Below, in pieces: positions 1 to 6,463 of a stretch of DNA of 6,863 nucleotides. The stretch covers positions 1-6,863 of the forward strand of contig CAZMNB010000058.1 in NCBI GenBank assembly GCA_964567545.1, read 5' to 3'. How positions within the stretch are numbered: the stretch's first letter is position 1; every line of letters begins with the position of its first letter. The position numbers and the translations under genes are program-made. A model generated the notes under the pieces. That model made no database searches and was not told where the DNA came from. It worked only from the letters and a program-made list of their open reading frames with translations. This DNA comes from UBA7398 sp964567545 (lineage in GTDB: Bacteria; Actinomycetota; Actinomycetes; Nanopelagicales; Nanopelagicaceae).

Positions 1-363
1 GAAGATGGCGGTTCGCTAACAATTCTGGCTACTGCTTTGGTTGAAACTGGATCGAAAATGGATGAAGTTATTTTCGAAGAATTCAAAGGCACCGGAAATA
101 TGGAACTTAAGTTAGATCGTCGTTTTGCCGACAAGCGAATTTTCCCAGCCGTTGATGTTGATGCATCTGGTACTCGTAAAGAAGAAATTCTGATGGGAAC
201 TGAAGAACTCAATATCGTATGGAAGCTGCGCCGCGTATTGCACGCCCTTGATTCACAACAGGCTTTGGAATTGTTGCTTGAAAAGATGAAGGGCACCAAA
301 TCGAACGTAGAATTTTTGATGCAGATCCAAAAGACCACGGTTGGACCAACTTCCGAGGTCTAG
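1..363 (+). CDS. rho: Transcription termination factor Rho, C-terminal part (5' end outside window)
   Basis: Rho is a hexameric, ATP-driven RNA translocase that ends transcription at Rho-dependent sites. The frame is open from base 1, so the gene enters from the left; 120 codons are visible before TAG at 361-363. The visible part is the end of the RecA-like motor domain. It contains the R-loop region (TGSKMDEVIFEEFKGTGN), then LDRRFADKRIFPAVD and SGTRKEE, a stretch that carries subunit-interface arginines in Rho, and finally the conserved EELNIVWKLRRVL helix. These segments match E. coli Rho closely as I recall it. The N-terminal RNA-binding domain and the Walker A and B motifs lie upstream and cannot be judged. 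An internal TTG at 37 is not a real start, because conserved Rho sequence continues 5' of it. rpmE follows after 93 bases, as in other actinobacteria. Confidence 0.97.
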   Translation, partial: EDGGSLTILATALVETGSKMDEVIFEEFKGTGNMELKLDRRFADKRIFPAVDVDASGTRKEEILMGTEELNIVWKLRRVLHALDSQQALELLLEKMKGTKSNVEFLMQIQKTTVGPTSEV

Positions 364-396
364 TAAAGTAGCACCCTGCTTATCCGGACTGGTTCA

Positions 397-421
397 CATA
401 AATCGCAAAGTGCGGTTTATG
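397..421 (+). promoter_or_regulatory. Hairpin in rho-rpmE spacer, candidate L31 leader element
   Basis: An 11-bp stem pairs CATAAATCGCA (397-407) with TGCGGTTTATG (411-421) through one T-G wobble and an AAG loop. It can lengthen by pairing CTGGT (389-393) with ACCCAG (422-427) around small bulges. No run of T follows, so it is not a typical intrinsic terminator. It lies 35 bases before the rpmE start. Actinobacterial L31 genes are known to carry predicted ribosomal-protein leader RNAs, so autoregulation by L31 is a reasonable inference. A processing or Rho-related site is also possible. Confidence 0.45.
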
Positions 422-456
422 ACCCAGCCACTACAAATGAAAGTTAGAGGCAAGCG

Positions 457-681
457 ATGAAACCCGAGATCCACCCACAGTATGCAGAGACCAGAGTAAC
501 TTGCGGTTGCGGCGAGACATTCACTACTCGCTCCACAGTTGCCAGCGGTTCCGTATTCGTTGAAGTTTGTTCAGTCTGCCACCCGTTCTATACCGGTAAG
601 CAGAGAATTCTTGATACTGGTGGACGCGTTGCTAAATTTGAAGAACGTTTCAACAAGGGTCCAAAGCAAGATAAAAAGTAG
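457..681 (+). CDS. rpmE: 50S ribosomal protein L31, zinc-binding (C+) type
   Basis: This is a component of the large ribosomal subunit that helps form an intersubunit bridge. The 74-residue product has normal family length. It starts MKPEIHPQY and carries four cysteines, C16 and C18 in CGC and C38 and C41 in CSVC, followed by the hallmark HPFYTGKQ. The complete cysteine set marks it as the zinc-containing C+ form; zinc-free paralogs that replace it under zinc limitation lack these residues. The C-terminus is basic and lysine-rich, as expected for rRNA contact. The ATG at 457 is supported by a GAGG Shine-Dalgarno site at 447-450, six bases upstream. The gene lies between a hairpin-bearing leader and a strong terminator, so it is either the last gene of a rho transcript or a short unit of its own. 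Confidence 0.97.
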   Translation: MKPEIHPQYAETRVTCGCGETFTTRSTVASGSVFVEVCSVCHPFYTGKQRILDTGGRVAKFEERFNKGPKQDKK

Positions 682-688
682 CTTTCTT

Positions 689-731
689 AAAAAGGCCGTT
701 GCTACCCAATTGGGGGTAGCGCGGCCTTTTT
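689..731 (+). terminator. Intrinsic terminator after rpmE
   Basis: The outer stem pairs AAAAAGGCCG (689-698) with CGGCCTTTTT (722-731). After a small TT/G internal loop, the inner stem pairs GCTACCC (701-707) with GGGTAGC (714-720) around an AATTGG loop. The T run is part of the stem and is followed by ATATTT. The 5' A run means it could also work for transcripts on the minus strand, although no minus-strand gene is seen nearby. It begins eight bases after the rpmE stop and separates rpmE from prfA. Confidence 0.9.
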
Positions 732-781
732 ATATTTAAGTCAGGTGATTTCGAATTTTGGATAAGGATTGAGAGGTAAAG

Positions 782-1879
782 ATGAGCAAAGATAAAGAGT
801 CAGTGCGTTTTGCATCTATGCCCGAAATCCTAAAAGAATATGAAACTTTAGAATCTGCAATGGCTGATCCTTCCATTCACTCAGATCAGGGTAAAGCGCG
901 TCAATTAGGAAAACGTTATGCGCAACTTGGTCCAGTAATCGCTGGTTACCGTGCTTGGAAAAGTGCTGAAGATGATTTGGCTGCGGCAAAAGAGTTAGTA
1001 GATGTAGATCCAGATTTTGCGAAAGAAATTCCAGCGCTACAAGAAACCTGTGATGAGACTGCGTCAAAATTAGAAGAATTGTTATTGCCGCGTGATCCAA
1101 ATGATGATCGCGATGTAATTATGGAAATTAAAGCAGGGGCTGGCGGCGATGAATCTGCACTTTTTGCTGGCGACTTGATGCGCATGTATATGCGCTATGC
1201 TGAAAAACAAGGTTGGAAAACTGAAATTATCGATGTAACTGAGAGCGATTTAGGTGGTTATAAAGATATTTCGGTGGCAATCAAATCCCGCGGAACAGCA
1301 GAGCCGGGCAAAACTCCTTATGCAAAATTAAAATTCGAAGGTGGCGTGCATCGAGTACAGCGCGTTCCAGAGACTGAATCCCAGGGTCGAATTCATACTT
1401 CTGCTGCTGGAGTTTTAGTACTTCCGGAAGCAGAAGAAATTGATGTGCAATTGAATTTAAATGACATTCGAGTAGATGTTTATCGCTCATCGGGTCCGGG
1501 CGGGCAGAGCGTTAACACCACCGACTCCGCAGTGCGGTTAACCCATGAACCAACTGGAATTGTGGTTTCTTGTCAGAACGAAAAAAGCCAATTGCAAAAC
1601 AAGGAATCAGCGATGCGAATTTTAAGAGCTCGCATACTTGCTGCTGCTCAAGAGGAAGCGGATCGGATAGCTTCCGCAACTCGTAAATCACAAGTTCGAA
1701 CAGTTGATCGTAGCGAACGGATTCGCACCTATAACTTTCCAGAAAATCGATTAAGTGATCACCGGGTAAATTACAAAGCAAATAATTTGGATGCCGTACT
1801 TAATGGTGAATTAGATTCAGTAATTCAGGCCCTACTTGATGCAGATAAGGCAGAGAAACTTTCTTCTGCTGAGGCATAA
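782..1879 (+). CDS. prfA: Peptide chain release factor 1 (RF1)
   Basis: RF1 recognises UAA and UAG stop codons and triggers release of the finished peptide. The 365-residue protein has an N-terminal helical domain, then the conserved IKAGAGGDESALFAGDL block near residues 116-132. The tripeptide anticodon is P196-E-T198 in RVPETESQGRIHTSA; the PxT form is diagnostic of RF1, whereas RF2 has SPF. The catalytic loop is G240-G-Q242 in SSGPGGQSVN. The downstream RTYNFPENRLSDHRVN segment is also typical. The start at 782 has GAGAGG at 771-776, five bases upstream. An ATG at codon 13 is possible but lacks such a site. The protein is a few residues longer at the N-terminus than common RF1 proteins. 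It follows a terminator, so it probably has its own promoter in 732-770, but I see no convincing -35/-10 pair. prmC follows after 12 bases. Confidence 0.98.
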   Translation: MSKDKESVRFASMPEILKEYETLESAMADPSIHSDQGKARQLGKRYAQLGPVIAGYRAWKSAEDDLAAAKELVDVDPDFAKEIPALQETCDETASKLEELLLPRDPNDDRDVIMEIKAGAGGDESALFAGDLMRMYMRYAEKQGWKTEIIDVTESDLGGYKDISVAIKSRGTAEPGKTPYAKLKFEGGVHRVQRVPETESQGRIHTSAAGVLVLPEAEEIDVQLNLNDIRVDVYRSSGPGGQSVNTTDSAVRLTHEPTGIVVSCQNEKSQLQNKESAMRILRARILAAAQEEADRIASATRKSQVRTVDRSERIRTYNFPENRLSDHRVNYKANNLDAVLNGELDSVIQALLDADKAEKLSSAEA

Positions 1880-1891
1880 GAAGGATTTACG

Positions 1892-2752
1892 ATGCTGGTT
1901 CGCGAGATACTTGAAAGAGCTAAATCTCAATTCAAAGAACGTGATATTTCAGAAGTTGACGCTGAAATTCTATTGGCCCATTTGCTTGATACCGATCGCA
2001 TGCAATTACACGCTAAAGAAATTGACTTAGATAGCTCGCAAGAGTTGTTGTTAGAGGAATCCTTTAGCGAATTAATAAATGCGCGGATTAGTGGAACGCC
2101 AACTCAATATCTATTGGGTTATGCACCATTTAGATATTTACTATTTGATGTTGGCTCGGGAGTGTTAATTCCGCGGCCAGAAACTGAGTTGCTAGTGGAT
2201 GCAGCGTTAATAGAAATTAAGAAAGTTAACGCAGAGTGCGGACGTTCAGTTAGCGTCGTTGATTTAGGTGCCGGAACTGGTGCAATTGCAGTATCTATTG
2301 CTTTTGAAGCTGAGCGGCATAAGTTGCCGGTGACCGTAGTCGCGGTTGAACGAGAAGCGGCCGCGTGCAAGTGGTTACGGCAAAATATTCAAAAACATGA
2401 TGTTGAGGTCCGGGTAATCGAAAGTTCGGTAGAAACTGCGCTGATCGATGTTAAATGCGATTTAGTAATTGCAAACCCACCATATATACCGGCCCACATC
2501 GAATTACCGAAGAACGTGATTGATTTTGAACCTATTTCAGCTTTAATCGGTGGCGAAACCGGAATAGAGGTACCAAACCATTTCATAGTTGCGGCTCGCA
2601 GAATTCTTAAATCTGGTGGTTTATTGTTGATTGAGCATTTTGAAACTCAAGGTTCTTTAATAGCTCAATTATTAAGCAATGGTTTTAATGAAATTGAGTT
2701 ACATTATGATTTAACTAATCGGCCACGTTGGACTAGTGCGCGCAGATTATAG
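1892..2752 (+). CDS. prmC: Release factor glutamine methyltransferase PrmC (HemK)
   Basis: PrmC transfers a methyl group from S-adenosylmethionine to the side-chain amide of the glutamine in the release-factor GGQ loop, here Gln242 of the RF1 encoded just upstream, and also RF2. The 286-residue length is typical. An N-terminal helical substrate-binding domain (about 1-75) is followed by GTPTQYLLGYAPFR and the V-L-I-P94-R-P-E-T-E99 motif, then a Rossmann-like methyltransferase domain. SAM-binding motif I is D124-L-G-A-G-T-G130, and the catalytic motif is N195-P-P-Y198, which holds the amide nitrogen. All key residues are present. The ATG at 1892 lies 12 bases after the prfA stop, with AAGAAGG (1878-1884) overlapping that stop as ribosome-binding site. 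This indicates cotranscription, possibly coupled translation. NPPY methyltransferases can be mistaken for one another, but the IPRPETE motif and the prfA neighbour settle the call. Confidence 0.97.
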   Translation: MLVREILERAKSQFKERDISEVDAEILLAHLLDTDRMQLHAKEIDLDSSQELLLEESFSELINARISGTPTQYLLGYAPFRYLLFDVGSGVLIPRPETELLVDAALIEIKKVNAECGRSVSVVDLGAGTGAIAVSIAFEAERHKLPVTVVAVEREAAACKWLRQNIQKHDVEVRVIESSVETALIDVKCDLVIANPPYIPAHIELPKNVIDFEPISALIGGETGIEVPNHFIVAARRILKSGGLLLIEHFETQGSLIAQLLSNGFNEIELHYDLTNRPRWTSARRL

Positions 2753-2764
2753 GAAAATTAAACC

Positions 2765-3421
2765 ATGGCCGAGACATTTGTAATTAAGCAGGGACCAAGA
2801 GCGAAACTTGGACCAGTGATTACGAGATCAATCGAATTAATGCGCGACGGCAAAGTTTTGGTCATGCCATTAGAAAACGGCTATGTATTTGTCTGTGATG
2901 CATTTAATCATGCAGCGGTGCAACGAATTCATATATTGCGAGGCGACGAGGGTGGCGTTGCTTGCCAAGTTCTTGTAGGTAGCGCTGCGGTCGCCGCTGG
3001 AATCACAGTTGATTTTGATGCCTTAGCTAAAAAATTTGCCGAAAAATTTTGGCCCGGTTTGCTAACTTTGAACCTTCCAGTGCAACGCGGTATCACTTGG
3101 AACTTAGGTGACGAGCGGAGTTTAGATTTAGTCTCAGTTAGAGTCCCGAGTAACAAATTTGCACTTGACCTTGCAAAAAACTACGGACCGTTAGCAATTG
3201 GCAGTGCAGCTCGAATTGGTATGCCGCCAACCCGCGAAACTCTCTTCGTGCCAGCGCTAGATTCAGATATCGGGGCCACGATTGAATTTGGTGAACTTCC
3301 GGTTGGTACTCCCACAACGGTGCTCACCATTGCAAATAACGAGGTAAAGGTTGATCGAATCGGAGCCATATCACTTAAAGAATTGAAGTCTGTCAACAAA
3401 AATATCGTGGTTACGCAATAG
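2765..3421 (+). CDS. TsaC/Sua5/YwlC-family protein with degenerate active-site motifs
   Basis: The family makes threonylcarbamoyl-AMP from threonine, bicarbonate and ATP for the t6A37 tRNA modification. Family membership rests on length (218 residues), position right after prmC, and motifs in order: GKVLVMP (29-35), CDAF..AAV (44-52), QVLVGS (68-73), FWPGLLTL (95-102), W-N-LGDER (112-118), VRVP (125-128), YGPLAIGSAA (140-149) and a GTPTTVLTI segment where SSI/STV is usual. The binding motifs are altered. PTDTVYG reads P35-L-E-N-G-Y-V, the K-G-R motif reads R59-G-D61, and S-A-N reads S147-A-A149. The K-x-R and S-x-N residues are considered needed for ATP and threonine handling, so ordinary activity is doubtful. 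The frame is intact, with AGGA (2751-2754) ten bases before the ATG, so it is not an obvious pseudogene. It may be a repurposed paralog or a lineage-specific variant. Confidence 0.85.
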   Translation: MAETFVIKQGPRAKLGPVITRSIELMRDGKVLVMPLENGYVFVCDAFNHAAVQRIHILRGDEGGVACQVLVGSAAVAAGITVDFDALAKKFAEKFWPGLLTLNLPVQRGITWNLGDERSLDLVSVRVPSNKFALDLAKNYGPLAIGSAARIGMPPTRETLFVPALDSDIGATIEFGELPVGTPTTVLTIANNEVKVDRIGAISLKELKSVNKNIVVTQ

Positions 3422-3431
3422 GCTTTCCGGT

Positions 3432-4715
3432 ATGCCTAACCACGACTTTCTTAGCTCAGAATTTTTCGGACCAGACTTCAATCAATTACAGGCGCAGGAT
3501 CCAGATATTGCCGCGATTATTCTCTCCGAACTTGAACGCCAACGCCAGAATCTGCAATTGATTGCCAGCGAGAATTTCACTTCCAGCGCAGTACTCGCCG
3601 CAATGGGTTCAACCCTTTCAAATAAATATGCGGAAGGTTATCCAGGAAAACGCTATTACGGCGGTTGTGAAGAGGTCGACAAAGCAGAAGTAATCGGAAT
3701 TGAACGGGCAAAATCACTTTTTAGTGCGGAACATGCAAATTTGCAACCACATTCGGGTGCAAGTGCAAACGTTGCGGTTTATCAAGCATTTACTAAACCC
3801 GGCGACACAGTTCTTGCCATGTCATTGCCACACGGTGGTCACTTAACCCATGGTTCAAAAGTAAATTTTTCTGGAAAATGGTTCAACATCGTTTCCTACG
3901 GAGTTCGACAAGATAATGAGCTGATTGATTATGACGAGCTCCGGGATTTAGCGATTACAAATAAGCCAAAAATGATCTGCTCTGGTGCGACGGCATATCC
4001 ATCACTTATTGATTTTGAAAAAGTTCGCGCAATCTGCGATGAAGTTGGCGCGATTATGTGGGTCGATGCAGCACATTTCATTGGTCTGGTTGCCGGTAAA
4101 GCCATTCCATCGCCAGTTCCATATGCAGATGTTGTTTCTTTTACAACCCATAAAGTTTTGCGTGGCCCTAGAGGCGGCATGATTCTTAGTAAGGCCGAAC
4201 ATGCCCCAGCAATCGATAAGGCAGTTTTCCCAGGCATGCAAGGCGGCCCAATTATGAGCGCAGTAGCTGGTAAAGCGGTTGCGCTAAAAGAATGTGCAAC
4301 GCCCGAATATCAAAGTTATGCGCAGAACGTCATAAAGAATTGCCAGGCGCTCGCTAATTCTTTAGAAAATGAGGGGATGCGTGCAGTTTCTGGCGGAACG
4401 CAAACCCACTTAGCGCTCATTGACATTAGAAAAACTGGAATAAATGGAAAAGTTGCGGATGAACGCTGTGGCGCTGCCGGTATAACACTCAACAAAAATT
4501 CAATTCCATTTGACCCAGAGGCTCCTTCAGTAACTAGTGGAATTCGAGTTGGAACCGCTGCAACCACAACCCAGGGCATGGGTGTCACTGAGATGCCAGC
4601 AATTGCATCATTTATTGCACGCGCCATTAAAGACGGTGGCGATGAGAACGTAGCCAAACAGATTCGCTCCGAAGTTCATGATTTCACTGCAAAATTTCCG
4701 GTCTATAAAAGATAA
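3432..4715 (+). CDS. glyA: Serine hydroxymethyltransferase
   Basis: This cytosolic PLP enzyme converts serine and tetrahydrofolate to glycine and 5,10-methylene-THF, the main entry of one-carbon units. The 427 residues fit the family. Visible motifs are LIASENF (43-49), NKYAEGYPGKRYYGGCE (64-80), with Y66 and E68 at the substrate site and Y75-Y76 in the loop, QPHSGASAN (105-113), VDAAHF with D212 and H215 contacting PLP, and TTHKVLRGPRGG, in which K241 forms the Schiff base. R372 in SGIRVGT binds the substrate carboxylate. The N-terminus is about ten residues longer than in E. coli GlyA. The ATG at 3432 lies ten bases after the preceding stop and has no clear Shine-Dalgarno site. No other ATG occurs before M58, which is inside conserved sequence. 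I recall glyA at this position in Streptomyces but not in Mycobacterium, so it is probably an old part of the cluster. Confidence 0.97.
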   Translation: MPNHDFLSSEFFGPDFNQLQAQDPDIAAIILSELERQRQNLQLIASENFTSSAVLAAMGSTLSNKYAEGYPGKRYYGGCEEVDKAEVIGIERAKSLFSAEHANLQPHSGASANVAVYQAFTKPGDTVLAMSLPHGGHLTHGSKVNFSGKWFNIVSYGVRQDNELIDYDELRDLAITNKPKMICSGATAYPSLIDFEKVRAICDEVGAIMWVDAAHFIGLVAGKAIPSPVPYADVVSFTTHKVLRGPRGGMILSKAEHAPAIDKAVFPGMQGGPIMSAVAGKAVALKECATPEYQSYAQNVIKNCQALANSLENEGMRAVSGGTQTHLALIDIRKTGINGKVADERCGAAGITLNKNSIPFDPEAPSVTSGIRVGTAATTTQGMGVTEMPAIASFIARAIKDGGDENVAKQIRSEVHDFTAKFPVYKR

Positions 4716-4733
4716 TCTGTAAAACCAGAAAAT

Positions 4734-5828
4734 ATGCGCGAATATTTGCTAACCCTATTAGTTGCAGCGACGCTATGTTACTTAGTCACACCAATAATTG
4801 AGCAGTTAGCGATTAGATGGCGAGTAGTTGCCGCAATTCGTGATCGTGATATTCATACTGCAATTACGCCAAGATGGGGCGGAGTTGCAATGTGGATTGC
4901 ACTTGGTTTAACACTTCTCATGGTGCGCGATTTGCACTTGGTTGGTAAAGCTTACGGACGTGAACTGCAAGGGATTTTCTTAGCCGCAACTTTTGTAGTT
5001 TTACTTGGTGCACTTGATGACCGATACGAACTTGATGCTGTTACAAAATTAGCTGGCCAAGGATTGGCTGCTGGTATTTTATTGATACACGGAATCCAAA
5101 TTTTATGGCTCCCGATAAATGGGATTTTGATTATTCCTTCGAACATTGGCCAACTTTTAACGGTTCTAAGTGTTATGGTCACTATTAATGCCGTTAACTT
5201 TATTGATGGCCTAGATGGGCTTGCGGTCGGTGTGGTAGCGATTGCATCTGGATGTTTTTTTGCTTTTTCATATTTATTAGCGGTAACTAATGGTTTTACC
5301 CGAGCTGGTGCGCCATCTCTAATTACCGTTATCTTAATTGGACTTTGTATTGGGTTCTTGCCACATAATTCCAATCCAGCTCGCATGTTTATGGGGGATT
5401 CGGGATCAATGTTGCTGGGGTTAATTCTGGCAGCTTCTGCAATAACTTTAACTGGGCAAATTGATGCTAACGCACTATCTGAAGAAAATATTGGCCCAAC
5501 GCTACTTCCACTCTTTTTACCATTTGCGGTTCTAGCAATTCCACTTCTAGATTTAGTCTTAGCAATTTTACGTCGTACGACTTCTGGCAAATCACCTTTT
5601 GCGCCGGATAAGTTGCACTTACACCATAGGTTACTTGCATCGGGCAATTCTCAAAATAGAACCGCAATAGTGTTATATCTATGGACTGCTGCCATTGCGG
5701 TACCAGTCACAGTTGCCGCATTCGCACCAATTTGGATTGCATTACTAGTATCAATATTCTTTGCAGCTACTGCTTTTTATGCTAAAAAGCGAACTCTAAA
5801 CCAGAATGAGAATTCAATAAATGTCTAA
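4734..5828 (+). CDS. wecA: Polyprenyl-phosphate glycosyl-1-phosphate transferase, WecA/TagO/MraY family
   Basis: This is an integral membrane enzyme that transfers a sugar-1-phosphate, probably GlcNAc-1-P from UDP-GlcNAc, to polyprenyl phosphate on the cytoplasmic face. This starts a lipid-linked cell-wall glycan. The 364 residues contain about ten hydrophobic segments. Family motifs are LGALD95-D96 (Mg and prenyl-phosphate region), N152-A-V-N-F-I-D158-G-L-D161-G, F219-M-G-D222-S and the C-terminal cytoplasmic P-D-K-L-H295-L-H297-H298. The HxHH motif is typical of the GlcNAc/WecA branch rather than MraY, and an isolated gene away from the mur cluster agrees. M. tuberculosis has its homolog (rfe, Rv1302) at the same place, where the product begins the arabinogalactan linker; the acceptor glycan here is unknown. 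The start at 4734 lies 18 bases after glyA without an evident Shine-Dalgarno site. The 3' end overlaps the next gene by eight bases. Confidence 0.92.
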   Translation: MREYLLTLLVAATLCYLVTPIIEQLAIRWRVVAAIRDRDIHTAITPRWGGVAMWIALGLTLLMVRDLHLVGKAYGRELQGIFLAATFVVLLGALDDRYELDAVTKLAGQGLAAGILLIHGIQILWLPINGILIIPSNIGQLLTVLSVMVTINAVNFIDGLDGLAVGVVAIASGCFFAFSYLLAVTNGFTRAGAPSLITVILIGLCIGFLPHNSNPARMFMGDSGSMLLGLILAASAITLTGQIDANALSEENIGPTLLPLFLPFAVLAIPLLDLVLAILRRTTSGKSPFAPDKLHLHHRLLASGNSQNRTAIVLYLWTAAIAVPVTVAAFAPIWIALLVSIFFAATAFYAKKRTLNQNENSINV

Positions 5829-6237
5829 TCTTTCAGTTGAAATGAAATTATGGCGTGGCGCGCTGATCCCATCTTTATTAGTAGGAATTTTGGGATTAAT
5901 TCTTGCCACGGTAATACGAGGCCAATCTGGGCTAATCGGCGCGCTATTTGCACAAATCATTGTTCTAATATTTTTTGCGATTCACTTACTAGTTTCAAAA
6001 TTTTCTAATAATTTAGAGCCAATGATGGTGATGGTTCTAGCAATGACTTCATATTTTGCAAAAGTATTGACCATGGGAGTTTTTTTATTGGTGCTGATGA
6101 AAAATACAAATCGAGAATTTCTAGACCGACAGAGTTTTGCCATAGTTGCAATTGCGATCACAATGGCATGGCTTGCTGGGGAGATTCGAGCTTTTCTTAA
6201 ATTACGATTAACAATGCCGCTGCCTAAGCGTGACTGA
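5821..6237 (+). CDS. AtpI-like four-helix membrane protein of the ATP synthase locus
   Basis: The 138-residue, very hydrophobic protein has four predicted membrane segments at about 14-32, 38-58, 67-93 and 105-122, and a short basic tail (LPKRD). This layout and the position just before the F0 genes match the ATP synthase protein I (AtpI/UncI) group and the conserved membrane protein Rv1303 of M. tuberculosis. Sequence motifs in this family are weak, so the call depends mainly on topology and context. AtpI proteins are reported to help assemble the c-ring and are not part of the finished enzyme. The start ATG lies inside the end of the preceding transferase gene in another frame (8-base overlap), which suggests translational coupling; only a weak TGAG sits at 5807-5810. 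The gene probably belongs to the transcript from upstream rather than to the atp operon proper. Confidence 0.75.
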   Translation: MSNLSVEMKLWRGALIPSLLVGILGLILATVIRGQSGLIGALFAQIIVLIFFAIHLLVSKFSNNLEPMMVMVLAMTSYFAKVLTMGVFLLVLMKNTNREFLDRQSFAIVAIAITMAWLAGEIRAFLKLRLTMPLPKRD

Positions 6238-6239
6238 CA

Positions 6240-6268
6240 TTGCCTTGCGCCCCGTTCTCCAATAGATT
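6240..6268 (+). promoter_or_regulatory. Candidate sigma-70-type promoter for a leaderless atpZ transcript
   Basis: TTGCCT (6240-6245) and TAGATT (6263-6268) each match four of six consensus bases and are exactly 17 bases apart. The -10 ends six bases before the atpZ ATG, so transcription would start at or next to the A of the start codon. No Shine-Dalgarno site lies between. A TANNNT box at this distance is the known arrangement of leaderless genes, which are common in actinobacteria. The call rests on pattern only. Confidence 0.45.
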
Positions 6269-6274
6269 TGACCC

Positions 6275-6463
6275 ATGGCAACCAAAGATGAAGGTGCATT
6301 TTGGTCAATAATCGGGTACCTACTTTCGGGGTTTCTAATTTGGGGTGGAATCGGCTGGCTCGCTGACCATTTTCTGGGCACTCACATACTCTTCCTGGTT
6401 GGAATGCTGATGGGTACCGTCGCCTCTCTCTTCTTGATTTGGCTCCGCTTCGTTAAAGAGTAG
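6275..6463 (+). CDS. atpZ: AtpZ-type small membrane protein
   Basis: The 62-residue protein has two membrane helices (about 9-32 and 37-58). The first contains the glycine-rich G14-Y-L-L-S-G19, G24-G-I-G27 and W28-L-A-D31 pattern typical of the AtpZ family, ending in an acidic residue. A glycine-containing second helix ends in WLRFVKE. AtpZ proteins are encoded at the head of atp operons and have been linked to ATP synthase assembly or Mg2+/Ca2+ transport together with AtpI; the exact role is unsettled. The ATG at 6275 has no Shine-Dalgarno site but sits six bases after a -10-like box, which suits a leaderless message. It lies 37 bases after the AtpI-like gene and 181 bases before atpB. It may also be catalogued simply as an AtpZ/AtpI-family protein. 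Confidence 0.82.
   Translation: MATKDEGAFWSIIGYLLSGFLIWGGIGWLADHFLGTHILFLVGMLMGTVASLFLIWLRFVKE

Noticed and set aside
539..739. Second + strand frame overlapping rpmE and the terminator
   Set aside because: It would run through the terminator hairpin, has no ribosome-binding site, and overlaps the well-supported L31 frame.
731..766. TATATT or GATAAG as a -10 element for prfA
   Set aside because: Neither has a well-placed -35, and TATATT overlaps the T run of the terminator. A promoter is expected here but cannot be pinned down.
2765..3421. Calling the TsaC-like gene a pseudogene
   Set aside because: The frame is full length with an ordinary start, stop and ribosome-binding site, and structural motifs are preserved, so decay is not supported by the sequence.
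4316..4657. Minus-strand open frame of 113 codons in glyA
   Set aside because: It is opposite conserved GlyA sequence and has no coding features of its own.
4730..4747. Six-base AT inverted repeat around the start codon of the WecA-like gene
   Set aside because: The stem is all A-T pairs and too weak to support regulation; such repeats are expected by chance in AT-rich DNA.
4952..5647. Minus-strand open frame of 231 codons
   Set aside because: It lies wholly inside the WecA-like gene, whose motifs prove the + strand frame. The minus-strand product shows no recognisable domain and its composition looks like a shadow of membrane-protein codons.
5982..6308. Minus-strand open frame of 108 codons spanning the AtpI-like/atpZ junction
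   Set aside because: Its product has no family features, and it overlaps two plausible + strand membrane proteins and the candidate atpZ promoter.
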